From assembly GCA_947652605.1 (NCBI GenBank), contig OX393581.1, forward strand, positions 29,506,788 to 29,570,787: a DNA stretch of 64,000 nucleotides, written 5' to 3'. The DNA is from Elmis aenea (taxonomy: Eukaryota > Arthropoda > Insecta > Coleoptera > Elmidae). A program made the translations under genes and the position numbers. Shown piece after piece: positions 32,192-44,402 of the stretch (the stretch's first letter is position 1; every line of letters starts with the position of its first letter). The notes under the pieces are model-generated. The model had not been told where the DNA came from. It made no database searches and saw nothing but the letters and a program-made list of their open reading frames with translations.

Positions 32192-33291
32192 CAGGCATGT
32201 GCAACTTCGAGAAGACCGTGGGCCGGATAGTGAATTTGATATACATACGCGGGCCAAACCTTTTTTAAGGGCTCGTATTAGAGTATGCAAAAAGCAACCC
32301 ATCTTTATTTGTATTTTTTTACTTCACTGATATAGTCGTTACTATAAAACAGTGATGGAAAACAGCTCGAAAGCGAAGCAATTTTCAGTAAATCATTGCA
32401 ACAATTTCAAAAGTTGCTAAAGATTTTTTTTTTTAAACAAAAATACGATAGCTGCATGTTTTTAGTATCCTTTACGGACGCCGTAATGCTACTTAAAATT
32501 GGAAATTTTTGCGCTTGAGTTGCCATGAAACCTTTTAAGATAAAATCAAAACTATCTCAATTACCGATGCGCGCATTCTTTACCAGTTAAATGTTGCAGT
32601 TTTCGAAAATCCGTCCAATAGTTCGGGAAAAAAACGCGAAAAACGAGATTCTTGTAAAAGCAGTTTTTTCTCGGAGTTCGTTGGAAAACGATAAACACCT
32701 CGGATCACAAAAAATTCAATTACTTCTTTGTTTTCTATCTGACATTTTCCTTTTTGGTCTTGAAGTGTAGCCAAAGGATAGCCGTATCTGGCGACGTGTA
32801 AATTGATGCACTTTTTGTTTGTTTTTAATATCCTTACAGCTCAACCGCGCGAAAATGATGCTTAAAAATAGTCAATTTTGCAGTCGCGTTGGTCATGGGA
32901 GTGTGCGGAATAAATTTCTGATGCGCGCATCCTTTGCGAGTAAAACGGTGCAAAGTTTTTAAAAATAGGTCTAACGGTCTCGAAGACCAACGCGAAACAG
33001 AAGACCATTGTACAAGCGCTTCTTCCTCGGAGCTGATTCGAAAATTCGAGAATTTGATGGGTAGCTTGCGACTACCATTCTATATAAAAAGTCGATCGCG
33101 ACAACAAACTAGTTGGTCACCCCTGCTATAAAATATTTTAAAAATAAGTATATCCGCATTATATAGAAATCATAAAAAACAACACATTAAAAACACTATT
33201 CAGCCTTAGGTGGCTGGCGAGCCGGATTCAATGAGATTTGGAAAAGTTCTCGCGGGCCGGATAAAAACATGTCGTAGGTTCCACATGTCTA
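32192..33291. mobile_element. Probable hAT-type element with internal tandem duplication
   Basis: Ends CAGGCATGTGCAAC and GTTCCACATGTCTA are imperfect inverted copies (11 of 14), with GGGCCGGATA seen near both ends in opposite orientation. Flanking 8-mers are not convincingly duplicated. The centre holds two diverged direct copies about 351 bp apart. Confidence 0.5.
32430..33060. repeat. Diverged tandem duplication, period about 351 bp
   Basis: GATGCGCGCATTCTTTACCAG at about 32567 recurs as GATGCGCGCATCCTTTGCGAG at about 32919, and TCTCGGAGTTCGTTGGAAAA recurs as CCTCGGAGCTGATTCGAAAA. The copies are perhaps 65-70% alike. Confidence 0.55.
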
Positions 33292-33528
33292 CTATAGACT
33301 ATAATTTGAGTTAAATATTGTCATATTTAATGCATATATGCTTTAAATTCACATTGTAATGATAGATCACTGTTGTGTTTAAAATGGCCCCATATTTTCA
33401 AAAAACGATTGCACGTTTGTGTTTTTAAATAGGTAGTAATTCAAACAGCATACGTTGAACGTAATGTATTAATGTTATTTCTATTACATCACGTAAACAA
33501 AATATCGTAGAAAAATGTTACTTTAAAT

Positions 33529-34113
33529 CAGGGGTTTGGAGCAGTCCAATTTTTTAGTTGCTCCGCTCCAGCTCCGCTCCGGCATCAAGATGCCTGCTCC
33601 AGCTCCGCTACCGCTCCGCTCCCGCTCCGCTCCGCGCTCCAAATATTAATAAAATAAGTTTTTTATTTAAAAATTTGTTTTTAAAAACAAAGCTAAAATT
33701 TTATGAGATATGTGGAAATGGACCAAAAATTACAATATTTGACCCTAAGAAACAAGTGAAGTTAAATAAATGAAAAAATTATTGATCTTCAGTTAAAAAA
33801 GTTAAAAAAAAGAAAAAAAAAGTTCTTTAAAATTTTTCAAAATTCAAATACAAAATAATGAAAATTAATATTCAGAAAAGTTACATTATAATAATTTTAC
33901 TTCGAAAAAATCAAATTTAGTTTACTTATAATTTTATTAAATACTATACCCATGAGAATAATTAATAAAAAATAAAAAAATTTAGTTTATAATAGTAAAG
34001 TGGAGCAGTGGAGCAATCAAAATTCTTTGCTCCGGGCTCCGCTCCCGCTCCGGGCAAAAACCCATTGCTCCACTGCTCCGCGCTCCAGCTCCGCGCTCCG
34101 CTTCAAACCCCTG
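33529..34113. mobile_element. hAT MITE rich in GCTCCGCTCC
   Basis: Ends CAGGGGTTTGGAGC and GCTTCAAACCCCTG; flanks CTTTAAAT and ATTTTAAT agree in 6 of 8. Subterminal regions are made of GCTCC/GGAGC units in both arms, giving strong strand-symmetric GC islands around an AT-rich core. Confidence 0.78.
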
Positions 34114-34121
34114 ATTTTAAT

Positions 34122-37100
34122 AGTATTACTTAAAAAATGCAAAAAGTAAACGTTTTTTTTTTTTTGTTAAAATAGGAACTTCAGTTTTTACCCCTAGCAA
34201 ATCTAATAAGTAAAAGAGGCCTATTACTTAATAATAATTCATTTTTTTAATATTCTATTTAGGTTGGACTTGCAACTTTTTTGTAATAAGGCCGCCATTT
34301 TCGAAACAAATGCCTTCTTATGATACATCGAACGAGAATTTGATTATTCCTATGTGCAAAAATAGATACACAGTAAAATAAAAGTTAAGATCATTCCGAA
34401 TTCTGTAATTATCAAGATTATTAAAAAACGTTAAGACACACTGTAAAATATTATAAAAAACCAGCAAAGAATTCGGTAAACTAAAAAAAAAGTTCTTATG
34501 AGAAGGTACTTAAAAAAAATTCTTAAAAAAAAAGGAATTTTTGTTTTTCGTAAACAAGCGTATAAAGAATCATGTTCAGTTAAAATAGATTCCGTTTTGT
34601 TCCTAAAGCAGGTTGTAATTTTATTTTCACTCATATACATGCGTTTTGTAGAAATGGTACAGAAAATCGTCATTTCGTTTTCGTTCTAACAAGGTGGTCA
34701 GGTGGTCAGGTGGTCAGGTGGTCACTAAATCTCCGAAAATGTGTGTTTTAAATATTAAAATCGGAGAAACGGGTCAATAGCATTATTTTTTGGATCACGT
34801 CGTGGAACTAAGTTATTTTAACTTTTCACGTAAACTAGAACTGGTTTCTTTACATTTAAGAGTATTTTTTTCAAGGCAATGTTAATTTAATACAAAAGCG
34901 TTGTCTGGAATTTTTTCTATATTTTTCGTTTGATCTACAGCGTTGTTTAGAATTCAGAAACAATACTAATATAAAATATCGTTTTGCAATGGACTTTTTT
35001 TGTTACTCTTAAAATAAGGGCAGTTTACTGCTGCGAATATTCCTAAAATCGCAAAAATCTAGTGTCATGAAGTTTTACTGAATATTTTTCATCTTAAAAT
35101 TAGTTTCAGGTTAGGTCATGCACCAACTTTAATCAAGATTTTTTTGGGAAATCGATAATAGGGTAAATATTTTTTTTATTTTTTGCAGATTTTTAGAATG
35201 ACGCTGTGTAGTTTAATACATTATTGTATTAAGGATTTTTAATACTGCCGTTTTATGCAAAAGTCCAATATGCCGCTAATAAAAAAAATGATGATAATCC
35301 AAAATATACGAAACGTCTAATACAGAATCTTTCCTTCTTTTTGTATGGGTACTGTTTTTTCGGTTAAGCTAATTTTTGGTACTATTACGAAACCCGGAGA
35401 AATCATAATAAAACCCGGAGCCCGAAGAAACGATGTTAAAATTCCGAGACTCGGGTGAAAACCGGATACCTGTTCACCCTAATAAGCACCAATATACCTA
35501 CAAATAAACATCAAAATATAAATAAACATTTGAGATGGTTACTCGAGTTGCCAACAAAATATAATAAAAGTTACTAAAAAGTAACCAAAATAAATTAGTT
35601 TTCGTATCAAAAAATAGTACCATGTAAATGGTTCATATTTTACATGCTAAGTTCTTGAACGAAATTTTTATACAAAAATTCTGTGCTATTTTCCTAAACG
35701 AAAAAATCGTTACAAATTAGTATAGTCTAAAAAGGACTTTGGATTTGTTACCTCGAGTTATTTTCTAATTCGAATGTCAAGACGTTGTGCTCTATTTTTA
35801 TTTAAACTCATTTGTTTACAGGTTCATCAGCTGATACGTTTATAGATATTTTGTCTTTAGTTTAAATTGAAACTTAATTTCTATATACATTTCATTCTCA
35901 GGTTTTTAACCCTACTGCAATCAATAAAAAGGTTGTTCAATAACATTGTTTGTCTTTATTGTTTTAACTTTTATCATTTATGCTTGCAAAATACGAGATC
36001 TAACTCTTTCTGCAATGATTCTTATACTATTTAAAAGACAAACTGGGCAATTTCCATCCCATTAATGAAATTACCAGCGAGTTGGTAATATGACAACTAA
36101 ATTTAATTTTTCTGTTAAAATACCGAGACGAACTTGAATTAAATAATATCGCTGGTTACTTCCAATGTAAAGAATACTTTGTTACTTTCTTACGGAATTA
36201 ACTCGTATGATATACTTTATTGCCACTGATAACAACTCGAATGTGTTAAACAGAGGATCGGTACTAAAACATCATCGACTGTTTCAATAGATAAATAACG
36301 TCCAAAGATAACAAACATTATCAAAAATAAGCAGACACGTAACAACAAGGTAATTACCATTGTTCCTGATATATCGTTGTTAAAAAAACAACTTAAACGA
36401 AGAGTACGTCTAAAGAATGACTCACACCGATTGAAAATTTAAACAAAATAAGGTAGAGTGTGATAAGCTTAAAACTCGTGTAACCATGCTTTTACAATAT
36501 CCAAGACAAATTGTCGAAACTGTTTTTTTTTCAAATATTAGTTATAAAACAATAGTAAATAAAAATAATAGTGTATAATTGTATCAGTAAAAAGTAATGT
36601 GTAATAAGTAGGTCTAAACTCTAAATATCATCAGGTTAATATAGGCATTCGTTTATTTCAAGAAAATTTTATTTAACAGTCTCTAAACATGTTTTTCAAA
36701 AAAACAACTTTTATTTTGTTTTCCGTAAACGCTCTAAATAAAACAACAAAATAAATAATTAAAGTAAAAATTATGATAACACCTTAATTCTCGATTTCCG
36801 AGACATGGCTTTAAATTTTATAATTCCTAAAAAGTATTTTTAAAAACAACTGAATTTGTACTTTGGACAAAAAACATTCGACTTACGGAAGTAGTGCAGG
36901 ATTTGTCGACATTTACATGTTGGTTTATCAATGGAATGTCGGTTATCTGGAATTTTGTTTTCATCGTTCAGGTAAATCGAGAGCCTGCTGTACATACATA
37001 TTTTTTGTTTGTTATACTTCTACTTTTTACACACAAATCGTTAAAAAGCCTACAGGATTATTGTAATTTATTATAAAGAACTTACTTACATACTTTAATG

Positions 37101-37796
37101 GTACATAGGTAATTTGGAGCAATGTTTTAAGCTCTAGTTACGATAGCAATTATTTTTGCACAAAGCGTAACCGAATAATATAAAAAACCTGTTTGAAACT
37201 ATTATTTCGTACAATATCCGATAATTTCAAAATGATAACAGCGTAAGTAGTGATAATAAAACGTCACATAACGGAAATATAAGTCGCTTTAGATAGCTCA
37301 GTATTTCAAACAGACAAATACTAATGTCGCTGATATAATAATTACTACAATTTTATGTTTTAACTGTTGGTTATAAAGATAAAAATAATTTATCACTGAA
37401 CTGCTTTAGCAATTAATATGCAATTGAAAAATCACTTCTAGTATAGAGCTTATCGTTTACGTTTATATATTTTATATTATATATTTACGAATATCATTTT
37501 AACAATACATTTTCAAAAACTCGTTTTATTTAGAGGCTCATCACTGCTTAACACTTTTAAAAGTTCTAAAACAGGATATTAAGCTATGAATCGGTTAGTA
37601 ATTTTTTAATGTTGGATGAAATTTTAAAAATACTACTCCTACTTACTTTGCAGGGTTTGCGCTTTTTTTTTTAAATATTCATGCCCGAACATTAAATATT
37701 AACATTGAAACATGTAATTTTAGCGTTAAATTTTTTTAAAGAGTAAATAGTTTTAATCTTGGATCACAAAAAGAGCTGGATTAGGGATAGTTGGGG
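34122..37796. other. No gene recognised
   Basis: AT-rich. Contains the small tandem repeat at 34692-34723 and a stretch near 35390-35485 with repeated ACCCGGAG, possibly a transposon end. Short open frames at 34430-34690 and 36860-37076 resemble nothing known to me. Confidence 0.4.
34692..34723. repeat. (AGGTGGTC)4 tandem repeat
   Basis: Four perfect 8-bp units. Confidence 0.95.
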
Positions 37797-37804
37797 TTCT
37801 AAAT

Positions 37805-38047
37805 CAGCGTTTCCCTAAAGGGGTTCTACGAAATAGTTTATGGGTTCCGCATGTTTGTTGGTGGTGCTTTGCTTATTGTTACATCATTTAAATCACACCC
37901 CTATAATAAAGCATCAAGTTTTATCAACGAATAAATATGTATTAACTAAAATTGGGGAAGGGTTCGTAAATATAGTTATGGTTAGAACACAGCAGTTTTT
38001 GAAAATCGTGTAAGGGTTCCGCGACAAAATAAGTTTGGGAACCGCTG
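37805..38047. mobile_element. hAT MITE, CAGCGTTTCCC ends
   Basis: Starts CAGCGTTTCCCTAAAGGGG and ends AGTTTGGGAACCGCTG. Flanks TTCTAAAT and CTCTAGGT are only partly alike (5 of 8), so this is an older copy. Confidence 0.7.
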
Positions 38048-38344
38048 CTCTAGGTAAAGCTCTTAGGCACATGCAATTTAAACTCTACTTAATAGCTTGT
38101 GAGTCAATACAAAACAATTTCTTAGTTCGGTAAAAGCCAACCCTACGCACAAACAGTTTACAAGATTTTTTAAATTCGTAAAATATCAATTTATTAAAAT
38201 AGTGTCCTAAAATTACGATTTCAACCGTTTATAAATTAATTTGGAAATTTTGGTTTCTTTCGAAAAATCAAGAAATTCAATAACATTTAATTTACATTTA
38301 ATGGTATGGGGTATCAATTCAAATCTGATATTAACTCCCTATTG

Positions 38345-38420
38345 CAGTGTTTCTCAAAGTGTGGTACGCAGACCCCTGAGGTCCCTGAATTCTTCTGAAG
38401 CCCCCCCCAAGTCTTTTCAT
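38345..38420. mobile_element. Single hAT-type end
   Basis: CAGTGTTTCTCAAAGTGTGG is a classic hAT terminus, but no inverted partner was found; the piggyBac element begins 44 bp further on. Confidence 0.45.
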
Positions 38421-38463
38421 AATGTTCGAAAGTCATTCAAACTTATTAGCCAGGCTAAGTTAA

Positions 38464-40116
38464 CCCTTATTCTCCTAGCGTCGTCAAATGACGACGTTTA
38501 CCTGTCCTGTAATAACGGTGTACCTGATGATTTTAAACCTGTCAGCTTAAGTTTAATTACTCAGGTAAACAATTGTTTTCATAAATGTAGCCATTGCATC
38601 GCAGTAAGTTGCAGACTTCGAACATATTTAATTGTTAAAAGTGACCAATTTACGAGAGAACACGAAAACCATGACGTCGTCAAAAAAGTAAGTACTAAAT
38701 AATATAATTACGGTAAAAATATTTTATTTGTTTACATATTTTGAATATATAATAGTCAAGTGTTTTTTATATAAAATGTAATTATTTATAATAACATTTA
38801 TAAGGGAGTTATTTCGCTATAAATTTGATTGCCGTCATATGACGACGCTAGGAGAATGCATGTACTAACATACCCTATTTGTCCTAAGATTTTTGAGTGT
38901 AGCCGAAATGATGGATTTGTTAGAAAATGATGATAGTGACCAAGATATTTTTATTGAACCACCTGCAGTTAATAAGCTAACAGACGAAGAAGAAGGGACG
39001 AATATAAACTGTTTATCCAGAAATCAACTAATGGCACCGGCAGAGAAAAAACAGACCAGAAAAGAAGTTTCAACTATTTCCAACCTAAACAAAATACCAA
39101 AGATCACCAAAAAATCAAAAAAAGATCAAATTATATGGAGCAGTGGCGGTAAAACTATACATATACAACCTAGTTAATTTTATGGCAGAAGAAAATATTG
39201 ATGAAGTCACTGCTGTTCAATATTTTGAACGGTTTTTTGATGATACTTTAATCGAATTAATTATTACTGCCAGTTCCGAATATTGCTTATCAAAAAACTG
39301 GCCAGATATAAAATTAACCAAAGAGGAACTGGGAGTATTTTTTGCCATTTAAATTGTTTCTGGATACAATCCATTGCCAGGAAAAGCAATGTATTGGAGT
39401 ACATGTAGTGATTTGCGCAACATTGCGATATATGAATCTAAGCGGAGGGATAGATTTGATAATATCATGAAATCACTTCATTTTCAATCAAATTTAAACT
39501 TAGACAAGCTCGATAAGTTTTCCAAATTACGACCATTAATTTCATATATTCAAAAAAAATGTATGGAAAATTATACACCCACCTCAGCAATATCGCATGA
39601 TGGAATGGTGGAATACTTCGGTAGGCACGGATGTAAGCAAGCGATTAGAAATAAACCAATACGATTTGGATACAAGGTTTGGTGTCAAAATTCACCATCT
39701 GCTTATCTAATCGCCTTTGATCCTTACCAAGGAAAAACTTATCGAGGAAATGAAATAATGGAGAGTAAATTTGGTAAATGTTCATCTACAGTGCTTTACT
39801 TGCTAGACCAATATCCTATATATACCTTGCTTTCAACCTTATCATAGTTTATAAGTTTATAGTTTATATGTCTCAAATTTAATTTACATTGTAATATACT
39901 TTCACAAATAAATCTGAAATTATAAAACATACCAAGATTATTATTATTTGTACTCATATTCCCCTAGCGTCGTCATATAACGACAGCTCCTAAGTCAGGA
40001 CCTGCGTCCTGTAATTTAATAAAAAGTGATTTTTCATGTATCTATGGCCATTTTTAAACAACTGATTGAATTTCAAAACATTTTGATAAATATTTCTTAA
40101 TTCCGGAGAATAGGGG
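38464..40116. mobile_element. piggyBac element, internally deleted (1.65 kb) with TTAA duplications
   Basis: Left end CCCTTATTCTCCTAGCGTCG, right end CGGAGAATAGGGG; TTAA flanks both (38460-38463 and 40117-40120). Subterminal TAGCGTCGTCAWATGACGAC palindromes occur near 38475, inverted near 38832-38857, and near 39965. It contains the broken transposase 38893-39847. Confidence 0.87.
38893..39847 (+). pseudogene. piggyBac transposase, broken and truncated
   Basis: DDE_Tnp_1_7 (piggyBac) family. 38893-39177 is an acidic N-terminus (LENDDSDQDIF) leading to KKDQIIWSSG. A +1 frameshift near 39143-39177 leads into VQYFERFFDDTLIELIITAS, a TAA at 39350-39352 interrupts, and the same frame resumes with MPGKAMYWS...RDRFDNIMKSLHF. 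YFGRHGCKQAIRNKPIRFGY and PYQGKTYRG follow: the region around the first catalytic Asp, where the usual IDE reads HDG. It ends at YTLLSTLS with the later catalytic Asp residues missing. About 300 codons remain of the usual near 600. Not functional. Confidence 0.85.
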
Positions 40117-40120
40117 TTAA

Positions 40121-40455
40121 AAACTATTACGAACACAGATATAAGGATTATTTTTTTCATTACAATTGGAAAACTGCTTCCAATTTATTGTGATGAACAA
40201 CACTTCTGAAAAAATACGTGCACTTATAATTTATATACGAAAACTACAGTTGGCCAAACCTTTCTCTTAAAAGATAGTATCTTAGAAAATAAAAAACGAA
40301 GATATGCCTACTTTTCTGTGATAGTTTTATGGCCGTAGTGTGGCAAGGTTTTAAATAATAAATAAATCAAGTAGCTAAATACATTAAATAAAAACCATAT
40401 TACTATACAATCCATTGTTTTATTACAAAATTATTCGAATGTTTTTGAATTCATG
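40121..40455. other. No feature recognised
   Basis: AT-rich spacer between piggyBac and a hAT MITE. Confidence 0.4.
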
Positions 40456-40463
40456 TTATAATA

Positions 40464-40685
40464 CAGGGATGACCAAAGTGAGTTGCGGGAGTCGCATTCA
40501 CGAGCTGCAATTAGCAGAGAGCTTTATTGATTATTAACACATATTAAATCTACTAAGAAAATATTTTAATAAATGTTTTTACCATCTACTAAATATTTAT
40601 GCTGAAGAAATCAGAGACAAAAATGGTTCGTGAATCACACGAGCCATGCCGTAGAAGTTCGCGACCCGCGCTTTGGCCACCTCTG
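40464..40685. mobile_element. hAT MITE, CAGGGATGACCAAAG ends
   Basis: Starts CAGGGATGACCAAAGTG and ends CGCTTTGGCCACCTCTG, inverted. The target duplication is degenerate. Confidence 0.72.
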
Positions 40686-41093
40686 GTATAGATAACCAAA
40701 TTTTTATAAAAATAATGATCTTCCACTACTTTTTGTAACTCGTATAAAAAAATATACATTTTCTGAGAGCTGCGAGCATTTCCTTTTTAATAAAGTCATG
40801 ATGTTTCATATAAAAATTAAGTATCGCTCTACACCTTAGAAGTTAAGATCATGACGATAGGTAAATCGAAAGCTATTTTTAAATTCTCCTTACAACATAC
40901 AATCAGAAATTTTTGTATCTTTTTGTTAAATATGTGTTATTAAAGAAGTTTTGATCAAATCTACCTATTGAACGTTAAAATTTCTATTTTTGTCTGTGAC
41001 TCTAGAACGAAACTACTATGACAAAAATATGATTATAGGTAAATTTTTCGCGAAATAGTAGCCTCAAAAACAAATATCAGATTTTAACTAAAT

Positions 41094-42159
41094 ACAGGGT
41101 GTTTCTTAAATATTGCGAAAACATTCGGGAGGTGATACCTTATCAAAAATTAAGGGGGGTCTTTTATATAAAAATTTTTCCTTAGAAGTTTCCTTTCGGA
41201 GTTACACCCCCTAAAGGGGAGCGATAAAATTAAGTTTTTATTTTATTTCTCAAATTTGGATAAATGTAGGAGAATGATATTTGGTAGATGTCTTATACTT
41301 ATTAAAAGATTTCCCATAATCATATTTTCAATCATCTTCCACCTTCATAGGGGGCTGAAAAGTGCGACCCCTGTTGTTTTTTTTATCAGAACTTTTTGGT
41401 GGGTTAAACTTTTGCAATTAAAGAATTTTTGTTTGAAAGCTCGTTTTATTTAGATTTTTTTTTAATTCTTTAGGTTTTCTCTAAAACCTACAGTTTTTGA
41501 GTAAAAAATAAAATAAGTAAACATTAACTATCAAATATTCCAATACAAAACGATTCATTTTGATTGTTGCCATGGTTTGTTTATGTTCAGGTTGTGTAGA
41601 AGAGACGGGTGTAATTCATTTTGACGTTTACGCGGCGACAATGCTAAGACGCCCGTCAGTTCTACCCAATATGAACATAAACAAACCATGGCAACAACCA
41701 AAATGAATCGTTTCACATCGGAATATTTGATGGTTCATGTTTACTTATTTTATTTTTTACTCAAAGACTGTAGGTTTTACGAGAAAAACTACAGAATAAA
41801 AAAAGTTTCTAAATAAAGCAAGCTTTCAAACAAAAATATTTTAATTGCAAAATTTTAACCCACCATAAAGTTCTGATAAAAAAAAAACAACAGGGTTCGC
41901 ACTTTTCAGCCCCCTGTGAAGGTGGGAGATGATTGAAAATAATACTATGGGAAACCTTTTATTATGCATAAAACATCTACCAAATATCATTACTCTACAT
42001 TTATCCAACTTTGAGAAATAAAATAAACCGCTTTCCTTTAGCGGGGTGTAACTCCGAAAGGAGACGTCTCAGGAAACATTTTTGTATAAAAAAAACCCAT
42101 TAATTTTCGACAAGGAATTACCTCCCGAATTTTTTCGCAATATTTAAGAAACACCCTGT
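41094..42159. mobile_element. 1.07-kb fold-back element, ACAGGGTGTTTCTTAA ends
   Basis: Arms of about 450-500 bp are inverted copies: ATTGCGAAAACATTCGGGAG, GGAGTTACACCCC, CAAACCATGG. Half of it is also found at 655-1185. Non-coding. Confidence 0.85.
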
Positions 42160-43216
42160 ATGGTACCAAAATATCCTACGTGTGCGAATACTTTGAATTA
42201 GAACCCCCCTGTACAAGCACCAAAAAAATTACAAGTTTTGATTCGTGTAGTGGCCTCATTTTTTCGCGAGTGTTTGTTGACATTAGATTATAAATTACGC
42301 ACTACGATTATTAATAATGTTACAATGCGCTTACTTACTCGTGTGTTTCTTGTTTTGCTACTTTTAACAGCTATAAATTGCGATGGCCTCACTTGACCCG
42401 ATTCATTATTTATATACGCGTTACTTAATATTAATACGAACAATACCAACGAACTACACAAGCAATTTCAACTTGTCTTCGAAACTATTAGCACCCGATG
42501 CGTAACAGATGAATTTTATTTGGTGCTAACTCCGTGTTGTGTATGCTGTTTTTAGCAAAATAAGTTTATAAAGCGTAAGGTTAAATTTGTTATACGAAAG
42601 AACTTGCATTAGTATATTAATTAGCATAAATATTTACTTCTCTCGCTTGGCACGCTCACAACGGTGTACCACTTCCGGTTACCAATCAATAAATAGCAAC
42701 TGATACCAGTGGTGGTTTCCGCGATGTTTATTCGATGCTTTTCTTACAAATATGTAACAAACAAACTATCTGTTTTGGTGTTATTTCGCAAACTTCCACA
42801 AATTTTAAAATGTAGGTATAACAAATAAAATGTAAGAAAGTAATTTGAAAATGTTAATACTTCCCTAGCTTTTTTTTTTTTTTTTTTGTAAAATTAGCCT
42901 TACAGTAACGAACAACAGATGAATGTATCAGATCATAATTCTTGTTTCGTCAACTGATGTGTTACTTGTGGATATTTTTATCACAATTTATTGAAGTTCG
43001 TGAAACAAAGGAATATAAATATTATTTCAGTAAACGCTAATATCAAGCACAATTCGAAAATTCGTCATATGCATCAAATTACTTATTTCCGTAAAAATAA
43101 AAGTAATGAAAAGCAGCATTTTTTTTTAAGTCTCTCATATCACTTTTTTAAAGTTACATTTTGTTTTTTACAATGAAAAACAAGTAGCATAGATATTTAA
43201 ATGTTTCATGTTCTTA
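42160..43216. other. No gene recognised
   Basis: AT-rich with a T-run at 42870-42887. Not visibly repetitive. It could include upstream regulatory DNA, but I see no supporting motif. Confidence 0.35.
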
Positions 43217-43218
43217 TA

Positions 43219-44155
43219 AAGGGTCTTTCAACAGGGACGCTCGAAATTTGTCAGGATATAGCAGCCATGTTTTTAAAGTGATATTTGTCAAATTTGTTGT
43301 CAATTGTTTAGTAGTGTATGGCAAATTACCATGGAAGGTTATAGCGTTAAACAACGTCTGCAAATCATCAACTTTTATTATCAAAGTTACTGCTCCGTTC
43401 GAGAAACGTTCCGCGCAATACGTGATTTTTATCCTCGCCACAACCGTCCTGCCGAGTCGACTATTTGATATGCGAACAAGCAAAATTGTCGGATTTGGGG
43501 CGATACCAATTCATACCAGATACACCAGCACCAAATGCATCCCGAGAAAGTCACTGTTTGGTGCGGATTTTGGTCTGGCGGAATCATGGGTCCGTACTTC
43601 TTCCAAAACGAAACTGGCATTGCCATAACCGTCAACGGCGAGCGCTACAGATCGATGATAAGCAACTTCTTGTGGCCTAAACTGGATGATATGAATACTG
43701 ATAACATGTGGTTCCAACAGGACGGCGCTTCGTGCCACACAGCACATGCCACGAGGGACATTTTGAACGAGCGATTTAAGGGCATGGTTATCTCGCGCGG
43801 CGGTGACGTAAATTGGCCACCGAGATCGTGCGATTTAACGCCTTTAGACTTCTTCTTTTGGGGCTATCTTAAATCGCAAATCGTTGCGAATAAACCGCAA
43901 ACAATAGACGCCCTCAAAGTCAATATAACAAACGCCATCCAGCAAATTAAGCCAGATTTATGCGACAGTCAATAAAAATTGGACCTCCCGAATACGTGCC
44001 ACCAAGCAAAGCCGCGGTGGACATTTGAACGACGTTATATTCCACACTCATTGCCATAAAATATACTTTCAAATAAAAAAAAATTGAGTGGAAATCTCAC
44101 ACACAACTTGATTTATTTACATTTTAAAATCGAGCGTCCTTAATGAAAGACCCTT
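43219..44155. mobile_element. Tc1/mariner-superfamily element, internally deleted, TA target
   Basis: Inverted ends AAGGGTCTTTCAACAGGGAC and GTCCTTAATGAAAGACCCTT, flanked by TA (43217-43218, 44156-44157), with ACGCTCGA next to both. 937 bp; holds the transposase relic 43331-43975. Confidence 0.87.
43331..43975 (+). pseudogene. Tc1/mariner-type transposase with deletion (DD41D-like spacing)
   Basis: The N-terminus MEGYSVKQRLQIINFYYQSY...FRAIRDFYPRHNRP is a DUF4817-like helix-turn-helix ending at TGA 43466-43468. The same frame resumes at HPEKVTVWCGFWSGGIMGPY, so the middle, including the first catalytic Asp, is deleted. WFQQDGASCH carries the second Asp, and CDLTPLDFFFWGYLK the third acidic residue, with 41 residues between the two Asp. 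Stop TAA after CDSQ at 43973-43975. The catalytic C-terminal half is otherwise open, suggesting a fairly young copy. Non-functional because of the deletion. Confidence 0.83.
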
Positions 44156-44276
44156 TACATTTATAATAATCTTATGTACCTCTACAGATCGTTTATCTAT
44201 TACATTCCATGACAAATTAATTCTTTACATGTTTCTACATCAAATATGACAGTTAGTTGATTTGTATGTTAATATG

Positions 44277-44402
44277 CGGTTGCACAAAGCTTCCTTAAAG
44301 TTTAACAGTTCATAAACTTTCGGTAACTTAGCAACATCGTTGTTACGATGGAAACAATGTTTGACGACTCCGTTAACTTTAACTGAGCTTTGTGCAACCG
44401 GG
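44277..44402. mobile_element. Short MITE, GGTTGCACAAAGC ends
   Basis: Starts GGTTGCACAAAGCTTCCTTA and ends AACTGAGCTTTGTGCAACC, inverted, about 125 bp. Superfamily not determined. Confidence 0.7.

Noticed and set aside
32567..32932. TGCGCGCA as metal-response elements controlling ZnT1
   Set aside because: Both lie in a repeated, transposon-like block with no demonstrated promoter nearby; kept only as a low-interest finding.
43429..43747. Several antisense and shifted frames over the Tc1/mariner relic
   Set aside because: Shadows of the real transposase frame 43331-43975.
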